Origin: Oasisia sp. SBJ-2009 | Lineage: Eukaryota; Annelida; Polychaeta; Sabellida; Siboglinidae | Assembly (NCBI GenBank): GCA_964017155.1 | Contig: OZ024856.1 | Coordinates: forward strand, 2,501-66,500 | Length of the DNA: 64,000 bases | Direction of reading: 5' to 3' | Part shown: piece after piece, positions 1 through 8,865 of the stretch | Position numbering within the stretch: position 1 is the stretch's first letter | Layout: each line of letters opens with the position of its first letter | The notes under the pieces: generated by a model | Seen by the model: the letters and a program-made list of their open reading frames with translations, nothing else | Database searches by the model: none | What the model was told of the DNA's origin: nothing | Position numbers and translations under genes: made by a program

Positions 1-3000
1 TCTCCTTCCTCTACATCCTCTCCCTAACCCTAACCCGAGTACTCCTCTACTCGTACTCCTCTACCAAAACTCCCTCCTCTACCTCTTCTCTCCTTCCTCG
101 TACTCCTCTACCTACTCTCCTTCCTCTACATCCTCTCCCTAACCCTAACCCGAGTACTCCTCTACTCGTACTCCTCTACCAAAACTCCCTCCTCTACCTC
201 TTCTCTCCTTCCTCGTACTCCTCTACCTACTCTCCTTCCTCTACATCCTCTCCCTAACCCTAACCCGAGTACTCCTCTACTCGTACTCCTCTACCAAAAC
301 TCCCTCCTCTACCTCTTCTCTCCTTCCTCGTACTCCTCTACCTACTCTCCTTCCTCTACATCCTCTCCCTAACCCTAACCCGAGTACTCCTCTACTCGTA
401 CTCCTCTACCAAAACTCCCTCCTCTACCTCTTCTCTCCTTCCTCGTACTCCTCTACCTACTCTCCTTCCTCTACATCCTCTCCCTAACCCTAACCCGAGT
501 ACTCCTCTACTCGTACTCCTCTACCAAAACTCCCTCCTCTACCTCTTCTCTCCTTCCTCGTACTCCTCTACCTACTCTCCTTCCTCTACATCCTCTCCCT
601 AACCCTAACCCGAGTACTCCTCTACTCGTACTCCTCTACCAAAACTCCCTCCTCTACCTCTTCTCTCCTTCCTCGTACTCCTCTACCTACTCTCCTTCCT
701 CTACATCCTCTCCCTAACCCTAACCCGAGTACTCCTCTACTCGTACTCCTCTACCAAAACTCCCTCCTCTACCTCTTCTCTCCTTCCTCGTACTCCTCTA
801 CCTACTCTCCTTCCTCTACATCCTCTCCCTAACCCTAACCCGAGTACTCCTCTACTCGTACTCCTCTACCAAAACTCCCTCCTCTACCTCTTCTCTCCTT
901 CCTCGTACTCCTCTACCTACTCTCCTTCCTCTACATCCTCTCCCTAACCCTAACCCGAGTACTCCTCTACTCGTACTCCTCTACCAAAACTCCCTCCTCT
1001 ACCTCTTCTCTCCTTCCTCGTACTCCTCTACCTACTCTCCTTCCTCTACATCCTCTCCCTAACCCTAACCCGAGTACTCCTCTACTCGTACTCCTCTACC
1101 AAAACTCCCTCCTCTACCTCTTCTCTCCTTCCTCGTACTCCTCTACCTACTCTCCTTCCTCTACATCCTCTCCCTAACCCTAACCCGAGTACTCCTCTAC
1201 TCGTACTCCTCTACCAAAACTCCCTCCTCTACCTCTTCTCTCCTTCCTCGTACTCCTCTACCTACTCTCCTTCCTCTACATCCTCTCCCTAACCCTAACC
1301 CGAGTACTCCTCTACTCGTACTCCTCTACCAAAACTCCCTCCTCTACCTCTTCTCTCCTTCCTCGTACTCCTCTACCTACTCTCCTTCCTCTACATCCTC
1401 TCCCTAACCCTAACCCGAGTACTCCTCTACTCGTACTCCTCTACCAAAACTCCCTCCTCTACCTCTTCTCTCCTTCCTCGTACTCCTCTACCTACTCTCC
1501 TTCCTCTACATCCTCTCCCTAACCCTAACCCGAGTACTCCTCTACTCGTACTCCTCTACCAAAACTCCCTCCTCTACCTCTTCTCTCCTTCCTCGTACTC
1601 CTCTACCTACTCTCCTTCCTCTACATCCTCTCCCTAACCCTAACCCGAGTACTCCTCTACTCGTACTCCTCTACCAAAACTCCCTCCTCTACCTCTTCTC
1701 TCCTTCCTCGTACTCCTCTACCTACTCTCCTTCCTCTACATCCTCTCCCTAACCCTAACCCGAGTACTCCTCTACTCGTACTCCTCTACCAAAACTCCCT
1801 CCTCTACCTCTTCTCTCCTTCCTCGTACTCCTCTACCTACTCTCCTTCCTCTACATCCTCTCCCTAACCCTAACCCGAGTACTCCTCTACTCGTACTCCT
1901 CTACCAAAACTCCCTCCTCTACCTCTTCTCTCCTTCCTCGTACTCCTCTACCTACTCTCCTTCCTCTACATCCTCTCCCTAACCCTAACCCGAGTACTCC
2001 TCTACTCGTACTCCTCTACCAAAACTCCCTCCTCTACCTCTTCTCTCCTTCCTCGTACTCCTCTACCTACTCTCCTTCCTCTACATCCTCTCCCTAACCC
2101 TAACCCGAGTACTCCTCTACTCGTACTCCTCTACCAAAACTCCCTCCTCTACCTCTTCTCTCCTTCCTCGTACTCCTCTACCTACTCTCCTTCCTCTACA
2201 TCCTCTCCCTAACCCTAACCCGAGTACTCCTCTACTCGTACTCCTCTACCAAAACTCCCTCCTCTACCTCTTCTCTCCTTCCTCGTACTCCTCTACCTAC
2301 TCTCCTTCCTCTACATCCTCTCCCTAACCCTAACCCGAGTACTCCTCTACTCGTACTCCTCTACCAAAACTCCCTCCTCTACCTCTTCTCTCCTTCCTCG
2401 TACTCCTCTACCTACTCTCCTTCCTCTACATCCTCTCCCTAACCCTAACCCGAGTACTCCTCTACTCGTACTCCTCTACCAAAACTCCCTCCTCTACCTC
2501 TTCTCTCCTTCCTCGTACTCCTCTACCTACTCTCCTTCCTCTACATCCTCTCCCTAACCCTAACCCGAGTACTCCTCTACTCGTACTCCTCTACCAAAAC
2601 TCCCTCCTCTACCTCTTCTCTCCTTCCTCGTACTCCTCTACCTACTCTCCTTCCTCTACATCCTCTCCCTAACCCTAACCCGAGTACTCCTCTACTCGTA
2701 CTCCTCTACCAAAACTCCCTCCTCTACCTCTTCTCTCCTTCCTCGTACTCCTCTACCTACTCTCCTTCCTCTACATCCTCTCCCTAACCCTAACCCGAGT
2801 ACTCCTCTACTCGTACTCCTCTACCAAAACTCCCTCCTCTACCTCTTCTCTCCTTCCTCGTACTCCTCTACCTACTCTCCTTCCTCTACATCCTCTCCCT
2901 AACCCTAACCCGAGTACTCCTCTACTCGTACTCCTCTACCAAAACTCCCTCCTCTACCTCTTCTCTCCTTCCTCGTACTCCTCTACCTACTCTCCTTCCT

Positions 3001-5434
3001 CTACATCCTCTCCCTAACCCTAACCCGAGTACTCCTCTACTCGTACTCCTCTACCAAAACTCCCTCCTCTACCTCTTCTCTCCTTCCTCGTACTCCTCTA
3101 CCTACCCTCCTTCCTCTACATCCTCTCCCTAACCCTAACCCGAGTACTCCTCTACTCGTACTCCTCTACCAAAACTCCCTCCTCTACCTCTTCTCTCCTT
3201 CCTCGTACTCCTCTACCTACTCTCCTTCCTCTACATCCTCTCCCTAACCCTAACCCGAGTACTCCTCTACTCGTACTCCTCTACCAAAACTCCCTCCTCT
3301 ACCTCTTCTCTCCTTCCTCGTACTCCTCTACCTACTCTCCTTCCTCTACATCCTCTCCCTAACCCTAACCCGAGTACTCCTCTACTCGTACTCCTCTACC
3401 AAAACTCCCTCCTCTACCTCTTCTCTCCTTCCTCGTACTCCTCTACCTACTCTCCTTCCTCTACATCCTCTCCCTAACCCTAACCCGAGTACTCCTCTAC
3501 TCGTACTCCTCTACCAAAACTCCCTCCTCTACCTCTTCTCTCCTTCCTCGTACTCCTCTACCTACTCTCCTTCCTCTACATCCTCTCCCTAACCCTAACC
3601 CGAGTACTCCTCTACTCGTACTCCTCTACCAAAACTCCCTCCTCTACCTCTTCTCTCCTTCCTCGTACTCCTCTACCTACTCTCCTTCCTCTACATCCTC
3701 TCCCTAACCCTAACCCGAGTACTCCTCTACTCGTACTCCTCTACCAAAACTCCCTCCTCTACCTCTTCTCTCCTTCCTCGTACTCCTCTACCTACTCTCC
3801 TTCCTCTACATCCTCTCCCTAACCCTAACCCGAGTACTCCTCTACTCGTACTCCTCTACCAAAACTCCCTCCTCTACCTCTTCTCTCCTTCCTCGTACTC
3901 CTCTACCTACTCTCCTTCCTCTACATCCTCTCCCTAACCCTAACCCGAGTACTCCTCTACTCGTACTCCTCTACCAAAACTCCCTCCTCTACCTCTTCTC
4001 TCCTTCCTCGTACTCCTCTACCTACCCTCCTTCCTCTACATCCTCTCCCTAACCCTAACCCGAGTACTCCTCTACTCGTACTCCTCTACCAAAACTCCCT
4101 CCTCTACCTCTTCTCTCCTTCCTCGTACTCCTCTACCTACTCTCCTTCCTCTACATCCTCTCCCTAACCCTAACCCGAGTACTCCTCTACTCGTACTCCT
4201 CTACCAAAACTCCCTCCTCTACCTCTTCTCTCCTTCCTCGTACTCCTCTACCTACTCTCCTTCCTCTACATCCTCTCCCTAACCCTAACCCGAGTACTCC
4301 TCTACTCGTACTCCTCTACCAAAACTCCCTCCTCTACCTCTTCTCTCCTTCCTCGTACTCCTCTACCTACTCTCCTTCCTCTACATCCTCTCCCTAACCC
4401 TAACCCGAGTACTCCTCTACTCGTACTCCTCTACCAAAACTCCCTCCTCTACCTCTTCTCTCCTTCCTCGTACTCCTCTACCTACCCTCCTTCCTCTACA
4501 TCCTCTCCCTAACCCTAACCCGAGTACTCCTCTACTCGTACTCCTCTACCAAAACTCCCTCCTCTACCTCTTCTCTCCTTCCTCGTACTCCTCTACCTAC
4601 TCTCCTTCCTCTACATCCTCTCCCTAACCCTAACCCGAGTACTCCTCTACTCGTACTCCTCTACCAAAACTCCCTCCTCTACCTCTTCTCTCCTTCCTCG
4701 TACTCCTCTACCTACTCTCCTTCCTCTACATCCTCTCCCTAACCCTAACCCGAGTACTCCTCTACTCGTACTCCTCTACCAAAACTCCCTCCTCTACCTC
4801 TTCTCTCCTTCCTCGTACTCCTCTACCTACTCTCCTTCCTCTACATCCTCTCCCTAACCCTAACCCGAGTACTCCTCTACTCGTACTCCTCTACCAAAAC
4901 TCCCTCCTCTACCTCTTCTCTCCTTCCTCGTACTCCTCTACCTACTCTCCTTCCTCTACATCCTCTCCCTAACCCTAACCCGAGTACTCCTCTACTCGTA
5001 CTCCTCTACCAAAACTCCCTCCTCTACCTCTTCTCTCCTTCCTCGTACTCCTCTACCTACTCTCCTTCCTCTACATCCTCTCCCTAACCCTAACCCGAGT
5101 ACTCCTCTACTCGTACTCCTCTACCAAAACTCCCTCCTCTACCTCTTCTCTCCTTCCTCGTACTCCTCTACCTACCCTCCTTCCTCTACATCCTCTCCCT
5201 AACCCTAACCCGAGTACTCCTCTACTCGTACTCCTCTACCAAAACTCCCTCCTCTACCTCTTCTCTCCTTCCTCGTACTCCTCTACCTACTCTCCTTCCT
5301 CTACATCCTCTCCCTAACCCTAACCCGAGTACTCCTCTACTCGTACTCCTCTACCAAAACTCCCTCCTCTACCTCTTCTCTCCTTCCTCGTACTCCTCTA
5401 CCTACTCTCCTTCCTCTACATCCTCTCCCTAACC
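1..5434. repeat. 115-bp satellite array carrying telomere hexamers
   Basis: Tandem array of about 47 units with a 115-bp period: the same 10-mer starts at 1, 116, 231 and so on. Each unit holds CCCTAACCCTAACCC, which is 2.5 copies of the metazoan telomere hexamer (TTAGGG on the minus strand). It also holds three copies of TACTCCTCTAC and two of CTCTCCTTCCTC, so the unit itself grew from shorter pieces. By hand count a unit has only 19 A and 4 G on the + strand, so about 80% is pyrimidine. The units look identical apart from a T-to-C change at 3106, 4026, 4486 and 5176. The array is open at the left edge. CCCTAA reading rightward from the left is the orientation expected if a chromosome end lies to the left, which suggests a subtelomeric position; that part is inference. 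Confidence 0.97.
28..42 (-). repeat. Telomere-hexamer core of the 115-bp unit (one example of about 47)
   Basis: On the minus strand this reads three GGG runs separated by TTA, followed by GAGAGG. The same block recurs every 115 bp (143-157, 258-272 and so on). Three GGG tracts plus a nearby GG could form a two-layer G-quadruplex, and pairing tracts from neighbouring units could give a three-layer one. This is inferred from sequence alone. The block is not a functional telomere tract by itself, since each unit has only 2.5 hexamers. Confidence 0.85.
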
Positions 5435-5450
5435 ATAACGAGTCCTTCAC
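5435..5450. other. Junction between 115-bp satellite and gene exon A
   Basis: The satellite follows its consensus through 5434, up to its telomere-like block, then degenerates: AACCATAACGAG replaces AACCCTAACCCGAG. Within ten bases the sequence becomes the 3' coding end of exon A on the minus strand. Array and exon therefore abut with essentially no intron between them. Either the array sits at the start of the downstream intron, or it replaced the rest of the exon and gene. An assembly join is a third possibility. Confidence 0.7.
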
Positions 5451-5642
5451 GAGTCCGTCCTTTGTCCACGAGTTCTCGATTGATACTTCGTGGATCTCTG
5501 GCGCCGACGTGTCGACAGTGATTCCGTCGGAAAACACGGGCTCCGAGGGTTCGAGGGCCTTGTTGTAGGCGACGACTGTGCAGTGGTAGGTCCCGGGGCC
5601 CGACACTGTCCTACTGGCGTAAGTCAACGTTGTCTCGTTCAA
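5451..5642 (-). CDS. Exon A, FN3-like module end (partial gene)
   Basis: After an acceptor ending TTTAG at 5644-5643 the exon reads in phase 0. It contains the strand TYHCTVVAYNKALEPS, then SDGITVDTSAPEI, which is the usual closing strand and linker of these modules. Two GT donors are possible. GTGAAG at 5450-5445 gives 192 nt, exactly 64 codons. GTTATG at 5439-5434 gives 203 nt and would place the splice site directly at the satellite edge. An open frame continues into the 115-bp repeat, but the Gly/Arg/Glu-rich peptide it gives there is just translated satellite. Upstream neighbour is exon B across a 228-bp intron. The exon call is good; its 3' limit is uncertain. Confidence 0.7.
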
Positions 5643-5870
5643 CTAAAGTAATTCAAAGTTAGCATGGTTTTGCGAAAGACGTACTTTGCTCAATGCGTAC
5701 ATTCCGACACATAAACCCTAAATGTCCACACGTAATACTATCGCGGTCGTACATAGTATCAAGAAACAACTACGCCAGAGATATCAATACAATACACTCC
5801 GCTGGCTATGTTTAGAATTCCACAAACATATCTCATTTTTTTATATGTGGGTTTTTAAACATATACGTAC
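5643..5870 (-). other. Intron between exons B and A
   Basis: The donor GTACGT (5870-5865) follows codons for P-P-T-G-N and the acceptor ends TTTAG. A second GT two codons upstream (GTAATG, 5875-5870) would change the phase and break the join to exon A, so GTACGT is preferred. The interior is AT-rich and I see no other feature. Confidence 0.6.
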
Positions 5871-6073
5871 ATTACCAGTTGGTGGCACAGTGAAAACATT
5901 CGCCTTCAGACATGCGTCCGATAAGGCGTATTGGTAGAACATGACTCCACTCTCGCGGTCGAAGAACCCCTGCCAGGACGCGTGCTGGCTGCTCAAGTCC
6001 TGCTGGAAGTCGATGTCTGGTTGCGATTGCTCGCTGGCCGACACCACGCCCGTGTGGGCAGCAGTTGTGTCCA
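5871..6073 (-). CDS. Exon B, FN3-like module core (partial gene)
   Basis: This 203-nt exon encodes V/DTTAAHTGVVSASEQSQ, then QPDIDFQQDL, the diagnostic HASWQGFFDRESGVMFYQYA, and a tail ending TVPPTGN. The W-x-G-F-F-D-x-E-S-G block followed by F-Y-Q-Y is the hallmark of this invertebrate extracellular module. The acceptor is CACAG (AG at 6075-6074). With that acceptor the exon starts with two bases of a codon, so it needs one leftover base from exon C. Exon C ends in phase 0 and does not supply one. Treating the G at 6074 as coding would restore K-V-D-T-T, the expected linker, but would need a non-canonical acceptor. Confidence 0.75.
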
Positions 6074-6200
6074 CTGTGATATGTTGTCATCAACAGGAAA
6101 TAAGTTGCTGATAGTAACACGTAGACTTGCATAATATCACAAGTTAGGATTTCACGTATGTTGTACGTTCATTTTAGAAATACGTGCTATGATTCCGTAC
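6074..6200 (-). other. Intron between exons C and B, phase clash
   Basis: The 127-bp intron begins GTACGG (6200-6195) and ends CACAG (6074). The boundaries look normal, yet joining them gives AAG-TGG, which shifts exon B out of its conserved frame by one base. No other GT or AG nearby repairs the frame without losing conserved residues. Confidence 0.55.
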
Positions 6201-6392
6201 CTTGTACGTGAACACTGTGGTCAACATGGCGTTGTTGGTCGACGTAATGACGAGGTCGTAGTCGAGGTCGTGGTCACCATGCGACTTGTTCATCTTACTC
6301 ATGCCAGGCTTGATCTCGAAGTTGCGCCAAAAGCATTCTTCGTCTTTCGGAATGCAGTAGCACTGAGGAGCTACGCAGTCTGGTGTAGCTCC
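6201..6392 (-). CDS. Exon C, Cys-containing FN3-like segment (partial gene)
   Basis: Acceptor GATTTCAG (AG at 6394-6393) opens a 192-nt exon of exactly 64 codons. It starts GATPDCVAPQCYCIPKDEEC and continues FWRNFEIKPGMSKMNK, SHGDHDLDYDLVIT and STNNAMLTTVFTYK, then donor GTACGG. Four cysteines in the first 20 residues suggest disulphides, as expected for a secreted or surface protein. The D-Y-D-L-V-I-T-x-T-N-N-A-x-L block is the closing half of a beta-sandwich module and should run into V-D-T-T of exon B. The frame is open throughout. The join from exon D is clean (phase 0). Confidence 0.75.
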
Positions 6393-7297
6393 CTGAAATC
6401 TTTATTTAACGCACATCAAATTATGAGCATCTAGCAACTGAATAAATATTTATCTTGTATATAATGTACAAACGTAATAGGGGGTATGTTACCAAATATA
6501 TTTAATGACACGTTCTTGAACCACCCACCATCACACAACTGTGATATGAGACAACATGTAGCTTACAAAATACCACATTGTAAAGCCAATACCAGACAAA
6601 ACACACTCGCTGATATTGGTCCCTAACTATGGAATATCATTATCATGAAGAATGAAGATTATACTTATATGAATATATTTCAATAGGCAATAAAACAAGA
6701 AACACAATACAATTAAGATATAGTGGTATATTTCAGTGTAATAGTATATACTAAATATTTGTGAACGGTATAGCTAATTGAGGAAACTTATATTATCATG
6801 TTGTTATGTCATATATTTGATTAACTGTGATACGCTCGAATGTACATAATTGCACCAAGATGGCGGACACATTTGGTTGATAACTGAACAAAGATATCAT
6901 AAGCAGTTTGCTTCTTTTATCGTTTCGGACAATCAGTCAATAAAGCAATTATGTGATAAAAAGAAATCAGAAATGGTTGTGTTTACATAAGTTATTGTTC
7001 TTAATATTCTTAATATTCTGCCCCTCTATGTTGAAGCTGTCCTCCATGCCTGTCCTCAATTTATGGTTTTATCGGTTTGAGTTTGTATTTACACAAATCA
7101 AATCAAAACAAATTTTATTTCGTAACAACAAAATTACATTCTACATAAGCAATAGGTGCTCAATGTCCATCACACAGAACGTGTTAAATGCCTCATAAAT
7201 GCGGAAACTCTCGTACATTTTCACCAAATGAAACCTGATATATTTAAATTAGTACTTGTTTTTGGATTAACATAAACATCGAAGTCCATCACCGCAC
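6393..7297 (-). other. Intron between exons D and C (905 bp)
   Basis: It starts with GTGCGG (7297-7292) and ends TTTCAG. AT-rich sequence with no recognisable exon, RNA gene or mobile-element coding. One motif stands out: CAAGATGGCGG at 6856-6866, which matches the YY1-type consensus and is also common inside animal transposable elements. I see nothing else I can support here. Confidence 0.6.
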
Positions 7298-7418
7298 CTT
7301 GTGTCGTCGGACAGCCACGTGTCCTTGGCCGTGCTTCACATCCGGGTCAACAGAGTCGTGTAGTCGCCAGTGAATCTCTTTCAGACCAGAGTGATAGTCG
7401 TAGCTTTCAAACTCGAAT
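7298..7418 (-). CDS. Exon D, FN3-like segment (partial gene)
   Basis: A good pyrimidine-rich acceptor, TTTTACTGCTACTTAG (AG at 7420-7419), opens a 121-nt exon: one base completing the Thr codon begun in exon E, then 40 codons. It reads FEFESYDYHSGLKEIHWRL, HDSVDPDVKHGQGH and VAVRRHK before donor GTGCGG. F-E-F-x-S-Y-D-Y-H-S-G-L is a strongly patterned opening strand of the module. The phase-2 entry matches the phase-2 exit of exon E exactly, which is the best internal check that both exon calls are right. The frame is open. Confidence 0.78.
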
Positions 7419-7561
7419 CTAAGTAGCAGTAAAATAAATCATCATAAATTCGACAACCTGTTATCATATAGGTCTATAATTACAACAATGAATAAGATTG
7501 CGCACTCCAGATTAGTTGCCTTGTGTTTAGTTGTTATGATGTCGAATGGCTGGCTGCTTAC

Positions 7562-7770
7562 GTGAGATCGGAGAGATCCTTCGAGTGGTGTACGGCGAGT
7601 TGGGTGCGGCCGTGTCGAGACTGTTAGATGTCCTGGATGACAGGAGGAGACGAGTCGACGTGCACCAACACAGAGTCGGTCTTCGTGTTGTCCACCACGT
7701 CCGTCGCCCGCACGCACACACGCACCGAGTCACCGTCCTCTCTCAGGATGTCCACAGTCAATGTCTCTCT
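7562..7770 (-). CDS. Exon E, FN3-like segment with in-frame TAA (partial gene)
   Basis: Acceptor TTTCAG (AG at 7772-7771) and donor GTAAGC (7561-7556) define 209 nt, phase 0 in and phase 2 out. The reading is RETLTVDILREDGDSVRVCV, RATDVVDNTKTDSVLVHVDS, SPPVIQDI, then a TAA stop at 7626-7624, then QSRHGRTQLAVHHSKDLSDL and T split across the intron. Both sides of the stop are in the same frame and both look like module sequence, since V-D-S-S-P-P before it and L-A-V-H after it are family patterns. The stop is therefore a nonsense change inside a real exon, not an exon end. It could be a pseudogene lesion, a null allele or a base error. Confidence 0.72.
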
Positions 7771-8077
7771 CTGAAACCAAACATAGAGTAGTCACGTCCG
7801 TCGCCCGCACCCACACACGCACCGAGTCACCATCCTCTCTCGGGATGTCCACAGTCAGTGTCTCTGTCTGAAACACAACATAGAGTAGTCACGTCCGTCG
7901 CCCTCACCCACACACGCACAGAGTCACCGCCCTCTCGCGGGATGTCCACAGTCAGTGTCTCTGTCTGAAACCAAACATAGAGTAGTCACGTCCGTCACCC
8001 CCACCCTCACACACACGCACGCACAGACACACACACACACGCACGCACCGAGTCACCGTCCTCCCCACCGAGATGTC
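7694..8077. repeat. 97-bp tandem repeat duplicating acceptor and 5' half of exon E
   Basis: Four head-to-tail units with a 97-bp period start near 7694, 7791, 7888 and 7985. The first lies inside exon E and supplies its acceptor and first codons. The second and third keep a TTTCAG acceptor (AG at 7869-7868 and 7966-7965) and an open minus-strand segment reading TETLTVDIPREDGDSV or a close variant. The fourth is degenerate and expanded by CA/CG dinucleotides. Because 97 is not a multiple of three, splicing into an upstream copy and reading through would shift the frame. Confidence 0.88.
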
Positions 8078-8362
8078 CAACAAGATCTTTTCATTCTGTT
8101 TCGGACGTAATATCAAATATGAATGCGAATAATTTAACACTAGACACTTAGACGACGACTCTTATAGGTATAATATTATGGATATACGGCGCTGTATAAA
8201 TTAAAACATTAGTATTATTATTTTCATAACAGTACGTTTTGTGTTTACAATGTCGCCGTACATATCATTGTGTTAATCATTACAGCACATAAATATGCGA
8301 ATTAATTGTGCCAGTGACTGGTGTAGCGCGGGTGGCCGTAAACAAGTCGACGAGGAACTCAC
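7771..8362 (-). other. Intron between exons F and E (592 bp)
   Basis: It begins with a near-perfect donor GTGAGT (8362-8357) and ends at the exon E acceptor. Its 3' half is made of the 97-bp repeat units and a CA-rich tract; the 5' half (about 8078-8356) is AT-rich and has nothing I recognise. Confidence 0.65.
8003..8048. repeat. CA-rich simple repeat
   Basis: Imperfect (CA)n with scattered CG steps, lying within the fourth and most decayed 97-bp unit. It probably grew by slippage from the CACACACGCAC stretch present in every unit. Confidence 0.8.
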
Positions 8363-8476
8363 CCGGAAGTCAGCGACATTGCTCCAGCTGCCAGGGCTGT
8401 TGAGAGAACGTCCGCCGTCATGGTCCACTGCACGCGACACTTCGTACTTCACAATGCCGTTCACATAGGGGATGGC
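8363..8476 (-). CDS. Exon F, first visible exon, FN3-like segment (partial gene)
   Basis: Acceptor TTTCTCGCAG (AG at 8478-8477) and donor GTGAGT bound 114 nt, 38 codons in phase 0. It reads AIPYVNGIVKYEVSRAVDHD then GGRSLNSPGSWSNVADFR. The exon runs directly into RETLTVDI of exon E, and S-W-S-N-V-x-D-F-R followed by E-T-L-T-V is a plausible pair of adjacent beta strands. No ATG, signal peptide or further 5' exon is visible upstream (to the right). The 44-bp minisatellite and the long satellite begin within 400 bp, so the gene's 5' part is missing from this window. Confidence 0.72.
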
Positions 8477-8630
8477 CTGCGAGAAATATGGCGTTACAAC
8501 GTTATGTTAATTAGACAATCGTTTTGCTCACTGAATCATTGCGGTGCCAGCACATGTATGCATCACTTTTATCAAGTAGTACACTCCTTCAGTATTGTTA
8601 CATCACATGATTCAATGTGGAAACACCCAA
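8477..8630. other. Unique spacer between exon F and the 44-bp repeat
   Basis: Presumed intron of the same gene. No splice-flanked reading frame, RNA gene or repeat seen. It is the last single-copy sequence before repeats fill the rest of the window. Confidence 0.5.
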
Positions 8631-8865
8631 GACTGACGAGTGTAGGACACATCAACTCAACTGTGATAGCAGTAGACAGACGAGTGTAGGACACATCAAC
8701 TCAACTGTGATAGCAGTAGACTGACGAGTGTAGGACACACCATCTCAACTGTGATAGCAGTAGACTGACGGGTGTAGGACACACATAATCAACTGTGATA
8801 GCAGTAGACTGATGAGTGTAGGACACACCAACTCAACTGTGATAGCAGTAGACTGACGAGTGTAG
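8631..8865. repeat. 44-bp minisatellite, 5.3 copies
   Basis: Units start at 8631, 8675, 8719, 8763, 8807 and 8851, exactly 44 bp apart. Each has the form GACTGACGAGTGTAGGACAC followed by a CAACTCAACTGTGATAGCAGTA-like second half, with a few substitutions per unit. The sixth is cut after GACTGACGAGTGTAG, where it merges with TAGTTGCAC of the 361-bp satellite, sharing the three bases TAG. Confidence 0.95.

Larger units (their letters stand above)
5440..8476 (-). pseudogene. Partial multi-exon gene for an FN3-like extracellular protein, probably a pseudogene
   Basis: Six minus-strand exons can be chained by splice sites and phase: F 8476-8363, E 7770-7562, D 7418-7298, C 6392-6201, B 6073-5871, A 5642 to about 5451 or 5440. 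Joins F-E (phase 0), E-D (phase 2), D-C (phase 0) and B-A (phase 0) all work. The peptides read as successive beta-sandwich modules with V-D-S-S-P-P, V-D-T-T and V-D-T-S linkers, a W-x-G-F-F-D-x-E-S-G core and T-N-N-A-x-L strands. The pattern resembles large extracellular proteins of marine invertebrates; I cannot name the gene. Two lesions argue against a working copy: TAA in exon E (7624-7626) and a one-base phase clash at C/B. Neither the start codon and signal peptide nor the 3' end is present. A sequencing or assembly error in a live gene is the main alternative. Confidence 0.65.

Noticed and set aside
5337..5442. Extension of the exon A frame into the 115-bp satellite
   Set aside because: The Gly/Arg/Glu-rich tail is translated repeat; a GT donor and the change of composition mark the end of true coding sequence.
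5722..7198. Plus-strand open frames of 60-81 codons across the gene region
   Set aside because: They run antisense to minus-strand exons or across introns and show no domain pattern; the exon chain on the other strand explains the region.
7952..8140. Minus-strand frame rich in Cys, Val and Arg
   Set aside because: It is translated CA/GT dinucleotide repeat within the fourth 97-bp unit.
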